NCBI GenBank assembly: GCA_964384025.1
Contig: CAYLJJ010000023.1
Location: 1-64,000 of the forward strand
Direction: 5' to 3'
DNA: 64,000 nucleotides
Origin: CAYLJJ01 sp964384025
GTDB lineage: Bacteria > Myxococcota_A > Bradymonadia > UBA7976 > UBA1532
Shown here: positions 32,300-41,300 of the stretch, in pieces
Layout: each line of letters begins with the position of its first letter
Numbering within the stretch: the first letter of the stretch is position 1
Translations under genes and position numbers: made by a program
Notes under the pieces: generated by a model
What the model was told of the DNA's origin: nothing
Databases searched by the model: none
What the model saw: only the letters and a program-made list of their open reading frames with translations

Positions 32300-33842
32300 G
32301 CTGCTGCTCTTGCTCTATCTGTTGCTTGGCGCGCTGAGCTGCGATGCTCCTCGAGAGCGCCAAGAGGCTGAACCTCCTCAGAAGCAGATACCGGCGCTGG
32401 ATGCAGCTCTTTTGGAGTACAACGCGCAGCTCCTCGTCCATCCCAAATATCTTAAGTGGAGTGGGGTGGAGTTGGGCAAAGGTTGGTGGTTTGAGCTGGC
32501 TCTCAGCAATGTAGGCTCAAAGATCGCCCATCTGAGGGGCCTAGAGATTCAAGGAGACAGTGCTTTTCAGATCAGCCGAGCAGCCTCAGGGTTTCTGAGG
32601 CCAGGCGAAGTTCAGCTGATCCGCATCAGCTTTGAGCCCAGCCGAGCTGGTATGCAGCGTGGGCTTCTCTTGATCGAGGCTCAAGCGGGGCTACAACTAC
32701 AGGTCCCCCTGGAGGGTCTGGGTCTAGAGCCCCCTCCCTGCCTCCCCGTAGAGCCCCCTGGGGTCTATTTTGACGAGGTGCATCTGGGGAGCAGCGCCAA
32801 GGCCAATCTCTTGATCCGCAACTGTGAACCTCAACCAATGGAGATCTTGGAGTTGAGAACTGAGGGCAACTTTCAGCTTGAGGATCTGCCCCGTCTGCCT
32901 CTCCGTCTCTCTGGCACAAATGATCGCCAGGAGGCTCAGGGTCAATTCTTCCAGCTGCGGTTTACTCCAGAGCAGCTTGGGCTGCACTCAGGGCTGCTGA
33001 GGTTGGAGAGCGATCGAGGTCCTCTGGAGATCACACTCACCGGGCAAGGGAGCCCCAACCTCTGCCCCATCGCTCTGCTGGTGGAGAGGCGTCTGCGTGT
33101 CTCCCTGGGTGAATCGATCTTCTTGGACGGTGGCGCCTCCTCCGATCCAGAAGGGCAGCCCTTACGCTATTATTGGTCTATCTTAGAGCGACCCGAGGGC
33201 TCTCGAGTCCCCATCTGGGAGGATGAGCGTCTGGAGTTGGATCGTGTTCAGAGCCATAAAGCCTTGTTGATCCCTGATCGTCCTGGGCGCTTTGTGCTGG
33301 GTCTAGAGGTGCAAGATGAGCAGGGGAACAGCAGCTTGGATCCAGGCTGTGGAGGACTCGCCCAGCTTCAAGTTGGGGTGAGCCTCCCTGAAGAGGGCTT
33401 AGTAGTGCTCCTTGACTGGGAGAGTCCAGATGATTCTGATCCCCTGGATCAAAGAGGTGCGGATCTGGACCTACATCTTAAGGGAGCCGAAGATGGTTGG
33501 TTTGGAGCCAGCGATTGTTATCACGCGAGCCCGCGAAGTAACCCAGAGGCTGATCTGATGATCTTTGGTCTGGACGGAGGGGGACCTGAGCTGATCAAGA
33601 TCAGCCCCCAGGGCCCAGGGCGTTACCATCTGGGCGTTCAAGCCTACCGTATGATGGATCTAAGCTCAGGACAGGACTATAGCCCGAGCTTCTTGAGGCT
33701 GAGGCTCTATGGCGAGGGTAGAGAGCTTTGGAGCGGTGAGGGCCGCCTTGAAGCGGTCAATCATCTCTGGGAAGCCCTTGAGATTCAATGGCCCAGTCTG
33801 GAGCTAAGGGAGCTGAACCGCTATCACGAGAGGAGGCCCTGA
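32196..33842 (+). CDS. ASH/choice-of-anchor D lipoprotein (first of a paralogous pair)
   Basis: Up to 548 residues. A lipobox LGALSC puts the lipidated Cys at 49 if the ATG at 32196 is used; that start overlaps the cupin gene by 104 nt, so a later TTG near 32232-32241 may be correct. Two ASH (MSP/HYDIN-like) immunoglobulin-fold domains come next, with typical LSNVGSK and FEPSRAG motifs. The boundary SPNLCPIAL is followed by a PKD/Ig-like domain (SSDPEGQPLRYYWSI). The C-terminal domain has RGADLDLHL and ASDCYHA. It is the first of three coupled lipoprotein genes; its stop overlaps the next ATG (TGATG). It is likely an outer-membrane or surface lipoprotein of unknown function. Confidence 0.82.
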   Translation: MNWNLGPKRPWNLLSLGLLRCPSRVKKHDLLSFPELLLLLYLLLGALSCDAPRERQEAEPPQKQIPALDAALLEYNAQLLVHPKYLKWSGVELGKGWWFELALSNVGSKIAHLRGLEIQGDSAFQISRAASGFLRPGEVQLIRISFEPSRAGMQRGLLLIEAQAGLQLQVPLEGLGLEPPPCLPVEPPGVYFDEVHLGSSAKANLLIRNCEPQPMEILELRTEGNFQLEDLPRLPLRLSGTNDRQEAQGQFFQLRFTPEQLGLHSGLLRLESDRGPLEITLTGQGSPNLCPIALLVERRLRVSLGESIFLDGGASSDPEGQPLRYYWSILERPEGSRVPIWEDERLELDRVQSHKALLIPDRPGRFVLGLEVQDEQGNSSLDPGCGGLAQLQVGVSLPEEGLVVLLDWESPDDSDPLDQRGADLDLHLKGAEDGWFGASDCYHASPRSNPEADLMIFGLDGGGPELIKISPQGPGRYHLGVQAYRMMDLSSGQDYSPSFLRLRLYGEGRELWSGEGRLEAVNHLWEALEIQWPSLELRELNRYHERRP

Positions 33843-35404
33843 TGCGTTGGCGTTATCTGCTGGCGAGCCTGCTCTTGGGTTGCTGGAGCGCGGATCAGAA
33901 GGGAGGGGGTAAAGAAGCGGCCCAATTTCGCCCCTCTCAGCCCGGAGGAGAACTGAAGCTGGAGCCTGAGGAGCTGAACTTTGGTTTTCTCTACACAGGC
34001 CAAACCAAGGTGTTGAAGCTAAAATTAGAGAATCAGGGAGAGGGGCCTCTCTATTTTGACTCCATCGATTTTGAGCATGTCAGTGATTTTCAGATCAGCT
34101 ATGGCGATGACGCGACTTTGGAGCTAGAGGATCTGGATCGAGATGGGCAGGCGGGCCTCGCTCCCGAGGTTGAGGTTGAACTCAAGCTGAGCTTTCAGCC
34201 TCAACAGAGGGGACATCAGTTGGGGGCGCTGTTGATCAAAACCCCAGAGGCTGAACAGCTTATCCCGGTGATGGGGCAGTCTGCTGAGCCCAGCTGTCTA
34301 AGCTTAACACCAACCCTCCTTGATTTTGGCACACGGCCTTTGGGACAGAGCGTCTCAGCGCTGCTCCAGATGAGCCCCTGCTCTAACACCCCTTTGGTGA
34401 TCAGCGCTATGCGTCTGAGCGCGGACTCTGATGCTGCTTTTGAGTTGATCCCTCGCATAACTCCTCTGCGCCTTGAAGAGCCCCAGGAGCTGGAGCTGCG
34501 TTTTCTCCCTCGAGAGCGCCAACAGAGCGAGGCTGTGCTTGAGATCGAGAGCAATGACAAGCTTCAGCCCCTTCAAAAGATCAGGCTTCGAGGGCAGGGC
34601 AGCGCTAACCTCTGTCCAGAAGCGATCTTTGAGCCGATTCGGGGACGGCATATCGGGATCCATCCGCTGGATGGCTCCAGCTCCTTGGATCCTGACGGTC
34701 TAGAGGGGCAGCCGATTCGCTGGGAATGGCGCTTAGAGAGAGGGCCAGAAGGCGCCATGGTGAGCGAGAACTCATCTGGAGCCCCGGATGATCCTGAGAC
34801 ACCACAGGCCCAGCTCTCAGCGCCCACACATGGGGCCTATAGCCTCTCTCTGATCGTGATGGATGAGAGCTTTAGCTCGGTTGAGATCTGCGCGGCTGCT
34901 GAGCAGCGACAATATTTCATCATCCCAAGAGATCCTCCTGCCCGCCTAGAGATCCGCCTAAGCTGGACCACCCCTGGTCTGCCTGATCCCCGGCGTGAGG
35001 CGTTGAGCATTATGGATCTGCATGTGCTGCGCCGTCAGGGCGCCTCTTGGCGGGGCGCAGAAGATTGCTACCGAGGACATTGTGAGATGAGCTGGGGGCC
35101 AGAGGAGGGAGATCCCAGCCTCAGCCTTGAAAGGCCGGGAGAGAGCATCGGGGTACAGCGCCTGGAGATCTGGAACGATCATCCGCCAAGGCCCTTTCAT
35201 CTGGGAGTTCACTACCTCCAAGCGCGTGATCCCGTCGACGGCTACCAGTTTGGTCCCAGTCAGGCTCATCTGGAGATCTTCTATCTTGGAGAGCCGATCT
35301 GGGAGATGGTGGGCTGGCTGGAGGAGGGACAATTTTGGGAGCTTGGGCTCCTGGATCGAGGAGAGTTTCAGCTCATCGACCAACTGTATGAGGAGATCCC
35401 TTGA
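33842..35404 (+). CDS. ASH/choice-of-anchor D lipoprotein (second paralogue)
   Basis: 520 residues from the ATG at 33842, five bases after AGGAGG. Signal MRWRYLLASLLLGC gives lipidation at Cys14. The layout repeats that of the preceding protein: two ASH domains (ELNFGFLYTGQTKVL; LLDFGTRPLGQSV), a boundary SANLCPEAI, a PKD-like domain (SSSLDPDGLEGQPIRWEW), and a C-terminal domain with MDLHVLR and AEDCYRG. The pair therefore arose by tandem duplication and has diverged far. The following gene starts within its last codons. Confidence 0.86.
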   Translation: MRWRYLLASLLLGCWSADQKGGGKEAAQFRPSQPGGELKLEPEELNFGFLYTGQTKVLKLKLENQGEGPLYFDSIDFEHVSDFQISYGDDATLELEDLDRDGQAGLAPEVEVELKLSFQPQQRGHQLGALLIKTPEAEQLIPVMGQSAEPSCLSLTPTLLDFGTRPLGQSVSALLQMSPCSNTPLVISAMRLSADSDAAFELIPRITPLRLEEPQELELRFLPRERQQSEAVLEIESNDKLQPLQKIRLRGQGSANLCPEAIFEPIRGRHIGIHPLDGSSSLDPDGLEGQPIRWEWRLERGPEGAMVSENSSGAPDDPETPQAQLSAPTHGAYSLSLIVMDESFSSVEICAAAEQRQYFIIPRDPPARLEIRLSWTTPGLPDPRREALSIMDLHVLRRQGASWRGAEDCYRGHCEMSWGPEEGDPSLSLERPGESIGVQRLEIWNDHPPRPFHLGVHYLQARDPVDGYQFGPSQAHLEIFYLGEPIWEMVGWLEEGQFWELGLLDRGEFQLIDQLYEEIP

Positions 35405-37278
35405 GCCTCATGAGATCGCTCTTTCCGCTCCTCTTCCTTCTCCTGGGCGCCTGCGCGACTTTAAAGCGCAGCCAGATAGATAAGATAGACACTCGCTTAG
35501 AGCACGAGCGCAGGATCAGCGCTATGGATCGCCTGCGGATCCAACACCAACTCAGAGGGGCAGAGCTGCAGCTCAGGCTTGAGCGCCATGATCTTTGCCA
35601 TACAAGGCGCTTTGAGCTGCGCACTCCAATTCAGGAACGCAGCGCTGAGAGCGAAGGGCTGCTCACTCAGCTCCTGCTCTCAGTCAGCACCCTGGGAGTC
35701 GCAGGAGCCTTGGAGGCTCAAGAGATGCGTGGTTATGCTCTGGGAACGGGTGCTCTGGGGAGCGCGCTGCTGCTCCACGCCGCTTATATTGGGTGGGCAG
35801 AGGGTCAAACACAGGAGATCAAAGGAGAGACACAGCGAGTCCTCAGCCATGAGGAGGAGTTGCCCTGTCAGATCCGAGCGCTCCCTCGGGCCTGGGTAGA
35901 GCTACAGGATGAGGATGGCCGCCCTCTAGGACGTGCCCGTAGTGATCTAAAGGGACGCCTTAGGCTGAGCTTGCTCCGGGCTCGGCCCGAGCGCCTCTTT
36001 CGCTTCAGGTTGGAGATCCGCCTCGCCTCGCTCCTCTATCAGCAAACATTGGAGTTAGAGGCTGCAGAGCGTGGGGCTTTGGTTCAGCTCTTGGAGCGGC
36101 GGCGAGCGCAGCGCCCCCCCTCAAAGTTGAGCGCTCGGCTCCGCTTTGATGACAGCGCGGGAGATGGAGATGGGCGCTTGGATGCAGCAGAGCCCGCTTG
36201 GCTCTCTCTGGAGATCTCCAACCTTGGCCAGGGAGCTGCTGAGGCGCTGGAGTTGAGGCTCCAGCCTCCCCCTGCGCTCCAGAGCCACCTTGAGTTGGAG
36301 CGATACCAGATCTTAGAAGAGATCTCTCCAGGCGAACGAGCGCAGATCCGCTTTAAGTTGCTGGCGCATGAAGATCTCCCGGGGGGTAGGCATACCCTCC
36401 TGCTCAGCTTTAAAGAGCAGGGCAGGGTTGAGGAGCAGCGTCTAGCGCTGGAGTTGGAGACGGTGGCTTGGAGAGGCCCCAGGTTGGGAGTTCAGCGCCT
36501 CAGCTTAAGAGATGATGGTCAAGAGGGTTCACAGGGAGATGGGGATGGGCTCCTGGAAATTAACGAGCTGATCACCCTGGAGTTGGAGGTGCTTAACTCA
36601 GGGAGCGCTGTCGCACGAGCGCTTGAATTGAATCTAAAAAGCGGCTCTCGCTTTATCCAGCTCCTTCAGGCTTCAAGCCGGTTGGGGAACCTGTTGCCTG
36701 GAGAGCATCGGCGCGCCCTGCTGCGTTTTAGAGTGGAACAAGGCTATCGTGGCCCTAAGCACCTACCCCTGAGTCTAGAGCTCAAGGAGGCGCGCCCTCG
36801 CTACAACCTAAGCCCGAACCTTAGCCTCTACCTCGGGGCGGGCCTAAAGCCTCAGGGGCCTCTCAAGAGGCGGGGTGTAGCGCGCTTGGCGGTGTTGGAG
36901 TTACAGGACAGTGCAGGGCTCGCAGCGGAGGAGTTGGCCTATCTCAGTGACCTCCTTCGTGGGATCGCCCTGCGTCTCTTGCCTAAGCGCTACTTTTTGA
37001 TGACCCGAGAAAATCTCCTGGCTCAGCTCCCCCCTGGACAGGCGCTTTCAGATTGCTTGGGTGGTTGTGAGATCGAAACCGCTCGTCGAGTGGGAGCTGA
37101 TTTTGTGATCTCTGGTCAACTTCTGCGCTTTGGGAGCGAGCTGAGGTTGAACCTGAAGCTGCATGACAGCGCCTCGGCGGCGCTGCTGGCCCAAGCTCAG
37201 GCTTCGGCAGAACAGCTCAAGGCGCTGGAATTTGCTTTGGGGGCTGCGGCGCGACGCCTCTTGGCTCCTCTGCGTTAA
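35401..37278 (+). CDS. Lipoprotein with CsgG/TolB-like C-terminal domain
   Basis: 625 residues. A TTG at 35401 sits five bases after GAGGAG and is preferred over the ATG three codons later. The lipobox LLLGAC gives Cys18. A helical N-terminal region with a hydrophobic Gly/Leu segment (about 95-125) is followed by an Ig-like stalk with two similar repeats, each opening with an Asp/Gly calcium-loop-like motif (DDSAGDGDGRLDAAE; QGDGDGLLEINE). The C-terminal ~130 residues have ARLAVLELQD, LLPKRYFLMTREN and ARRVGADFVISGQLLRF, the pattern of CsgG/TolB-N type periplasmic domains. It may form or regulate an outer-membrane assembly with the two lipoproteins upstream (inference). The last 62 nt overlap the opposite-strand phosphoesterase gene. 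Confidence 0.83.
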   Translation: MSLMRSLFPLLFLLLGACATLKRSQIDKIDTRLEHERRISAMDRLRIQHQLRGAELQLRLERHDLCHTRRFELRTPIQERSAESEGLLTQLLLSVSTLGVAGALEAQEMRGYALGTGALGSALLLHAAYIGWAEGQTQEIKGETQRVLSHEEELPCQIRALPRAWVELQDEDGRPLGRARSDLKGRLRLSLLRARPERLFRFRLEIRLASLLYQQTLELEAAERGALVQLLERRRAQRPPSKLSARLRFDDSAGDGDGRLDAAEPAWLSLEISNLGQGAAEALELRLQPPPALQSHLELERYQILEEISPGERAQIRFKLLAHEDLPGGRHTLLLSFKEQGRVEEQRLALELETVAWRGPRLGVQRLSLRDDGQEGSQGDGDGLLEINELITLELEVLNSGSAVARALELNLKSGSRFIQLLQASSRLGNLLPGEHRRALLRFRVEQGYRGPKHLPLSLELKEARPRYNLSPNLSLYLGAGLKPQGPLKRRGVARLAVLELQDSAGLAAEELAYLSDLLRGIALRLLPKRYFLMTRENLLAQLPPGQALSDCLGGCEIETARRVGADFVISGQLLRFGSELRLNLKLHDSASAALLAQAQASAEQLKALEFALGAAARRLLAPLR

Positions 37279-38350
37279 AAGAGACGCAATCAAAGCTCTG
37301 TTTGCTGACATCCAGGGCACAACTGCTGAGCACCTTCCCGCTCACGCGGACCCGTACAAAGGAGTGTAAAGAGCGCCCATAAAAGGCCTCATACTCAGGC
37401 TCTTTTCGAGGCCCCTTGTTGACATAGAGAGGTGCTCCACCGCCGCCCACCACCATATAGTTGAGACCATAGCGAGCGCGGCCCCGCTCATAGAAATGAT
37501 CGTGCCCTGTAGCGATGAGATCCAGGCCCGCTTCATAGAGAGCCTTGAGCTGTGGACGTAGGCTCAGGTTTCCTTTTCGTCGGGGGTTCCCACTGAAAGG
37601 CCCTCGATGCCCAAAGGCGAGGATATGATCGATCTTTGGATCCGCCTGAGCGGCCTTGACCTCTTTGAGTGCCCACTGAAATTGAGCTTTATCCAGGGCG
37701 TGCCCCTGAGCTGTGTGGATCTCTGTATCCAGGGCCAAGAGCCGTAGGTTGCCCCAGGTGAAGGTGTAGTAATATTCCGCACCAGGAAGCGCAAAGAAGC
37801 GCTTATAGAGCGTGGGTCCATTCCCATGCACATCATGGTTGCCATAGGAGGGGTAGAGCGGCGCGATCTTGAGGAGTGGCGTGGAGATACGGAAAAACCG
37901 ATCCCACAGCTCAGGGCGATCACCATGGCCCACTAGATCTCCTGTGTTGATACAGAAGTCGGGATCTTGGGCCAACATGCTCTTGACTACCGCCTTATGA
38001 GCTTCATGATCGCTGCGATTGTCTCCATAGATCAGGAAGGTGAAGGGCATCCCTGAGGGAGGGGGAGTATGAAAGCGTCCGCTCCAGCGTATCTCTCCCG
38101 CCTTAAGATCGTAGCGATAGCGCCGTCCAGGCGCCAAGCCCTCCAGCTTCATCTCCACCATCCCCTGAGCATCTCTGGGGGGTGCCTGAAGATGTTGACT
38201 GTGTTTGGGCCCCTTCAGCTCTAGGGTAGTGAGCTGATCGGAGCCCATCTGCCAGATGATCCGAGCTGAGTTGGGGGTAACATCCTGGATCTGGGGTGGT
38301 TTCTGGAAACCCCAGAGGAGAGGGAGGGTGAGGAGAGTGAGGAAGCGCAT
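37217..38350 (-). CDS. Secreted metallophosphoesterase (purple-acid-phosphatase-like)
   Basis: 377 residues with a signal-like N-terminus MRFLTLLTLPLLWGFQK. A fibronectin-III-like domain is at about 22-95. The calcineurin-like phosphoesterase core carries FLIYGDNRSD, INTGDLVGHG, YGNHD, FGHRGPF and ATGHDHFYERG, a full set of metal ligands. FN3 plus phosphoesterase is the layout of purple acid phosphatase-like enzymes; the substrate is probably phosphomonoesters outside the cytoplasm. It is 37 nt after the giant exoprotein on the same strand, so possibly cotranscribed. A run of G directly abuts the ATG, so the Shine-Dalgarno spacing is poor. Confidence 0.88.
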   Translation of the reverse strand: MRFLTLLTLPLLWGFQKPPQIQDVTPNSARIIWQMGSDQLTTLELKGPKHSQHLQAPPRDAQGMVEMKLEGLAPGRRYRYDLKAGEIRWSGRFHTPPPSGMPFTFLIYGDNRSDHEAHKAVVKSMLAQDPDFCINTGDLVGHGDRPELWDRFFRISTPLLKIAPLYPSYGNHDVHGNGPTLYKRFFALPGAEYYYTFTWGNLRLLALDTEIHTAQGHALDKAQFQWALKEVKAAQADPKIDHILAFGHRGPFSGNPRRKGNLSLRPQLKALYEAGLDLIATGHDHFYERGRARYGLNYMVVGGGGAPLYVNKGPRKEPEYEAFYGRSLHSFVRVRVSGKVLSSCALDVSKQSFDCVSFNAEEPRGVAPQPPKQIPAP

Positions 38351-38387
38351 CCCCCTTCATCGCTGAAGGAGCCGCGTTTTTCAAGGA

Positions 38388-41300
38388 TCAGCGGACCCAG
38401 AGGCTATAATCATAGATGCGGTGAGAGTCTCCACAGTTACCTTGGTAGTGCTTGATGCCCCACTGGAAAGCAGAGAGGGTGCGCCCTGCTTCTGCGCTGA
38501 TGCTCTGGCTGCCGGAAACATCCTGAGTGACCTCCCCACCAGTGCAGTTCCCCACCTCAAAATTACAACCGTGATTATCATAGAGCTGACGACCAACCTG
38601 TTGATCGAGATCATCATAGGCTTGAACCAGGAGTGCGCCATCCCAAGAGATGACTCGGTCGCTGTGATCAAAGCGCAGCTCAGTGATCCCCATCACCTCT
38701 GGAAGGACCTTGGTATAGTACTGGATTCGATAATTGTCTGGACCATTATGACCTGCGTAGGTGACGCTATCGTTGGTGGTTCCACAGTTGTTGCTCTCAT
38801 TGCTCATATTGGCCGTAATATCGTCCCAGTTAGCAGCATGAACAGCAAAGTTAGCTCCATCTACGGCAGCATTAAAGTGGACCATCTGCATCCAACCACC
38901 ATTCTGCATATCACAGAGAACAGGGACTGCGCCTAGGGGACCTGGACCGTCAAAGTCGATGTCATAGATGCCATCTCCAGTAGAAAGGCCCGCGTCTAGA
39001 ATCGCCTTACAGCTGGCCATCACCTCAGGGGTGCAGAGGCCCTCAACTTGACCGTTGGGGATCATGCAAAGCTCCCCAACCTCACACTGATCATCGGCAG
39101 TGCAGAGGGAGAGGGCTAACTCTCCCTCCTCAGCCATCCCCACCAATTCGGGCTGGACCAGCGCGGAGTCAAAGAGCTGGAAGTTGTCTATCGCCCCGTT
39201 GAAGTGTTGTACAGGAGAACCACCACTGACAGAGTAGCTGATGCGAATGCTGGCCTCCAGACCAACGCTGAAGTTGTTATCAGCCCGGACAACCTCCTCC
39301 ACTCCGTTGAGATAGAGCTTGAGGTTGTCTCCATCATAGCTCAGAGCGAGGAAGTACCACTGATCCTGCTCTAGAGCGGTTGCGCCACTGAGGCTGAACT
39401 GTCCCGGCCAGACCATGGCGAGGTGAGCGCCGATATGATCAATGCGGAAGCCTTCACCATCTTCTCCATAAGCGAAGAGACTGCTTGTCGCGCTCAGATC
39501 AGCGAGCTTGAACCAGAAGGCGAAGGTGAACTCCTCCAACTGTAAGCTCTTATTAGACTCTACAATCAAGCGATCGCCAGGGGCCACGATGATCGCCTCC
39601 CCATAAACACCATCACCATACTGGGGGCGGCCCAGAACGCCTGGATGATTCTCATAGAGGTCAGCACTGTGGGCATCCCCGTTAAAGGCCAAGCTGAGGC
39701 GCAAGGCTCGCTCTGCGTTATCCAGGCAAACATGCTCGTTCTCGTAGCAGAATCGACCCACAGGGCAGTTTCCAATACGACAACCAACACGACAGCGTTG
39801 ACGACCAGCGACGAAAGCACAGTAGGAGTTGTTAAGGCAGTCGGCATTTACCTCACAAGCGTTGGGGTCGATACAAGTTCGGCTGCCCTCATCACAAACC
39901 GCGCCCATGGGACAATCATCGGAGAGGACACGACATCCTGGAGTACAGCTCCCACCATTATCTCCATCAGGGATGGCACAGTAGGCGCCTGGCGCACAGT
40001 GACCGTCGCGGGTACAGTCGATCATATCTCGGGGATCGACAGCCTGAATCTGTAGACGCTTGCAGAAACCTGCGCCTACATCACAAGTGCTGCTGCGCTC
40101 GGGGCATTCAGAATCATCGGCGCAAATATAACGGCAGAACTTGACATCGGGGGTCGCTGGGTCGATGACCAAGCAGTTCATCCCCTCGCGACAGTCATAA
40201 TCCTCAGCACACTGGTTATTGACACAGTCCGACTCAAAGCCTCGGCTGGGATTGACCTCTGGCATATTCTCCGCCAGACAGCGATTGTAGACACGAGTCA
40301 TCTCACAGCGCTGCTCAGGAGCCATAAAGTAATCCAGGGCGGCGTTGTCCTGTCCAGCTTCAACCAGGTCCAAACCAGTTGTCTGAAGGTCACGAGCATT
40401 GGCGCTGATGGAACCATGAGCGCCACAGACATGTTCAATACGCATGATCGAGAGCTCCAAGCGGAACTTGAGGGTCAAGACCAAGCAGTTCTGCCACTCT
40501 CGAGTCCAGGCGCCCATCACCGCTGCGGTCTGAAGATCTTCAGCCAATTTGGCCGCCATCAATTCCAAATCCAGGGCTTGCTCGTCGGAGACGCAGTTCT
40601 GCTCAATGTCACAGCTGATGGAGACATCTAGGGTTTGAAGAATGCGGATCCGCTCCAGGGTCGCCAGAGCTTCAGCCACTTCAGGCCGCGCGGGGCCAGG
40701 ATCATCAGCACCACCCGCAGCGATGTAATTCTCCATATCTGCAGCCAACTGACCCAGAGCAACGCCCAGATCATCATTAACCCCTTCTGCGGCAGCGGAG
40801 CGACGGATGGGATCAGCAAAGTCAGGCATACGGAAGCCCCCATATTGAGCACAGGGGGCTGCCATGGTACGGAGCCAGTAGTAGGCCTCTACTGCGTCAT
40901 GCGCTAGATCGACAGCTTGGTTGGGATCATCGTTGATCACCGCCTCGAAGTCGTCACCGGTGTAGCGCTCATCAATGGCGGTGAGGAAGTCACGCGCTCG
41001 AACCATGGCGGGATGATCAGGATCGGGACCAAGCTCCTCGACCAGCTCCAGCTCCAACTTTTCTACCGTGCGCTTGAGTTGACGAGAGAGAGCCCAGATC
41101 TCAAAGCCAAGGTTCGCGCCGCTGCTCTGAGCGAGCACGAGGCGCTGCATAAGACGCTCAGTGGCCTGCAAGGCGATGCCATGACGGCCATAGCGGCTGC
41201 CCCATTGTGCCTGTTCTAGATCCGCGTCTACATTATCCAGGAGGTTGAGGAGTATGGTCCGTTGGATGGGATCCTCTAGCTCATTGGCGAGCCCCTTCTC

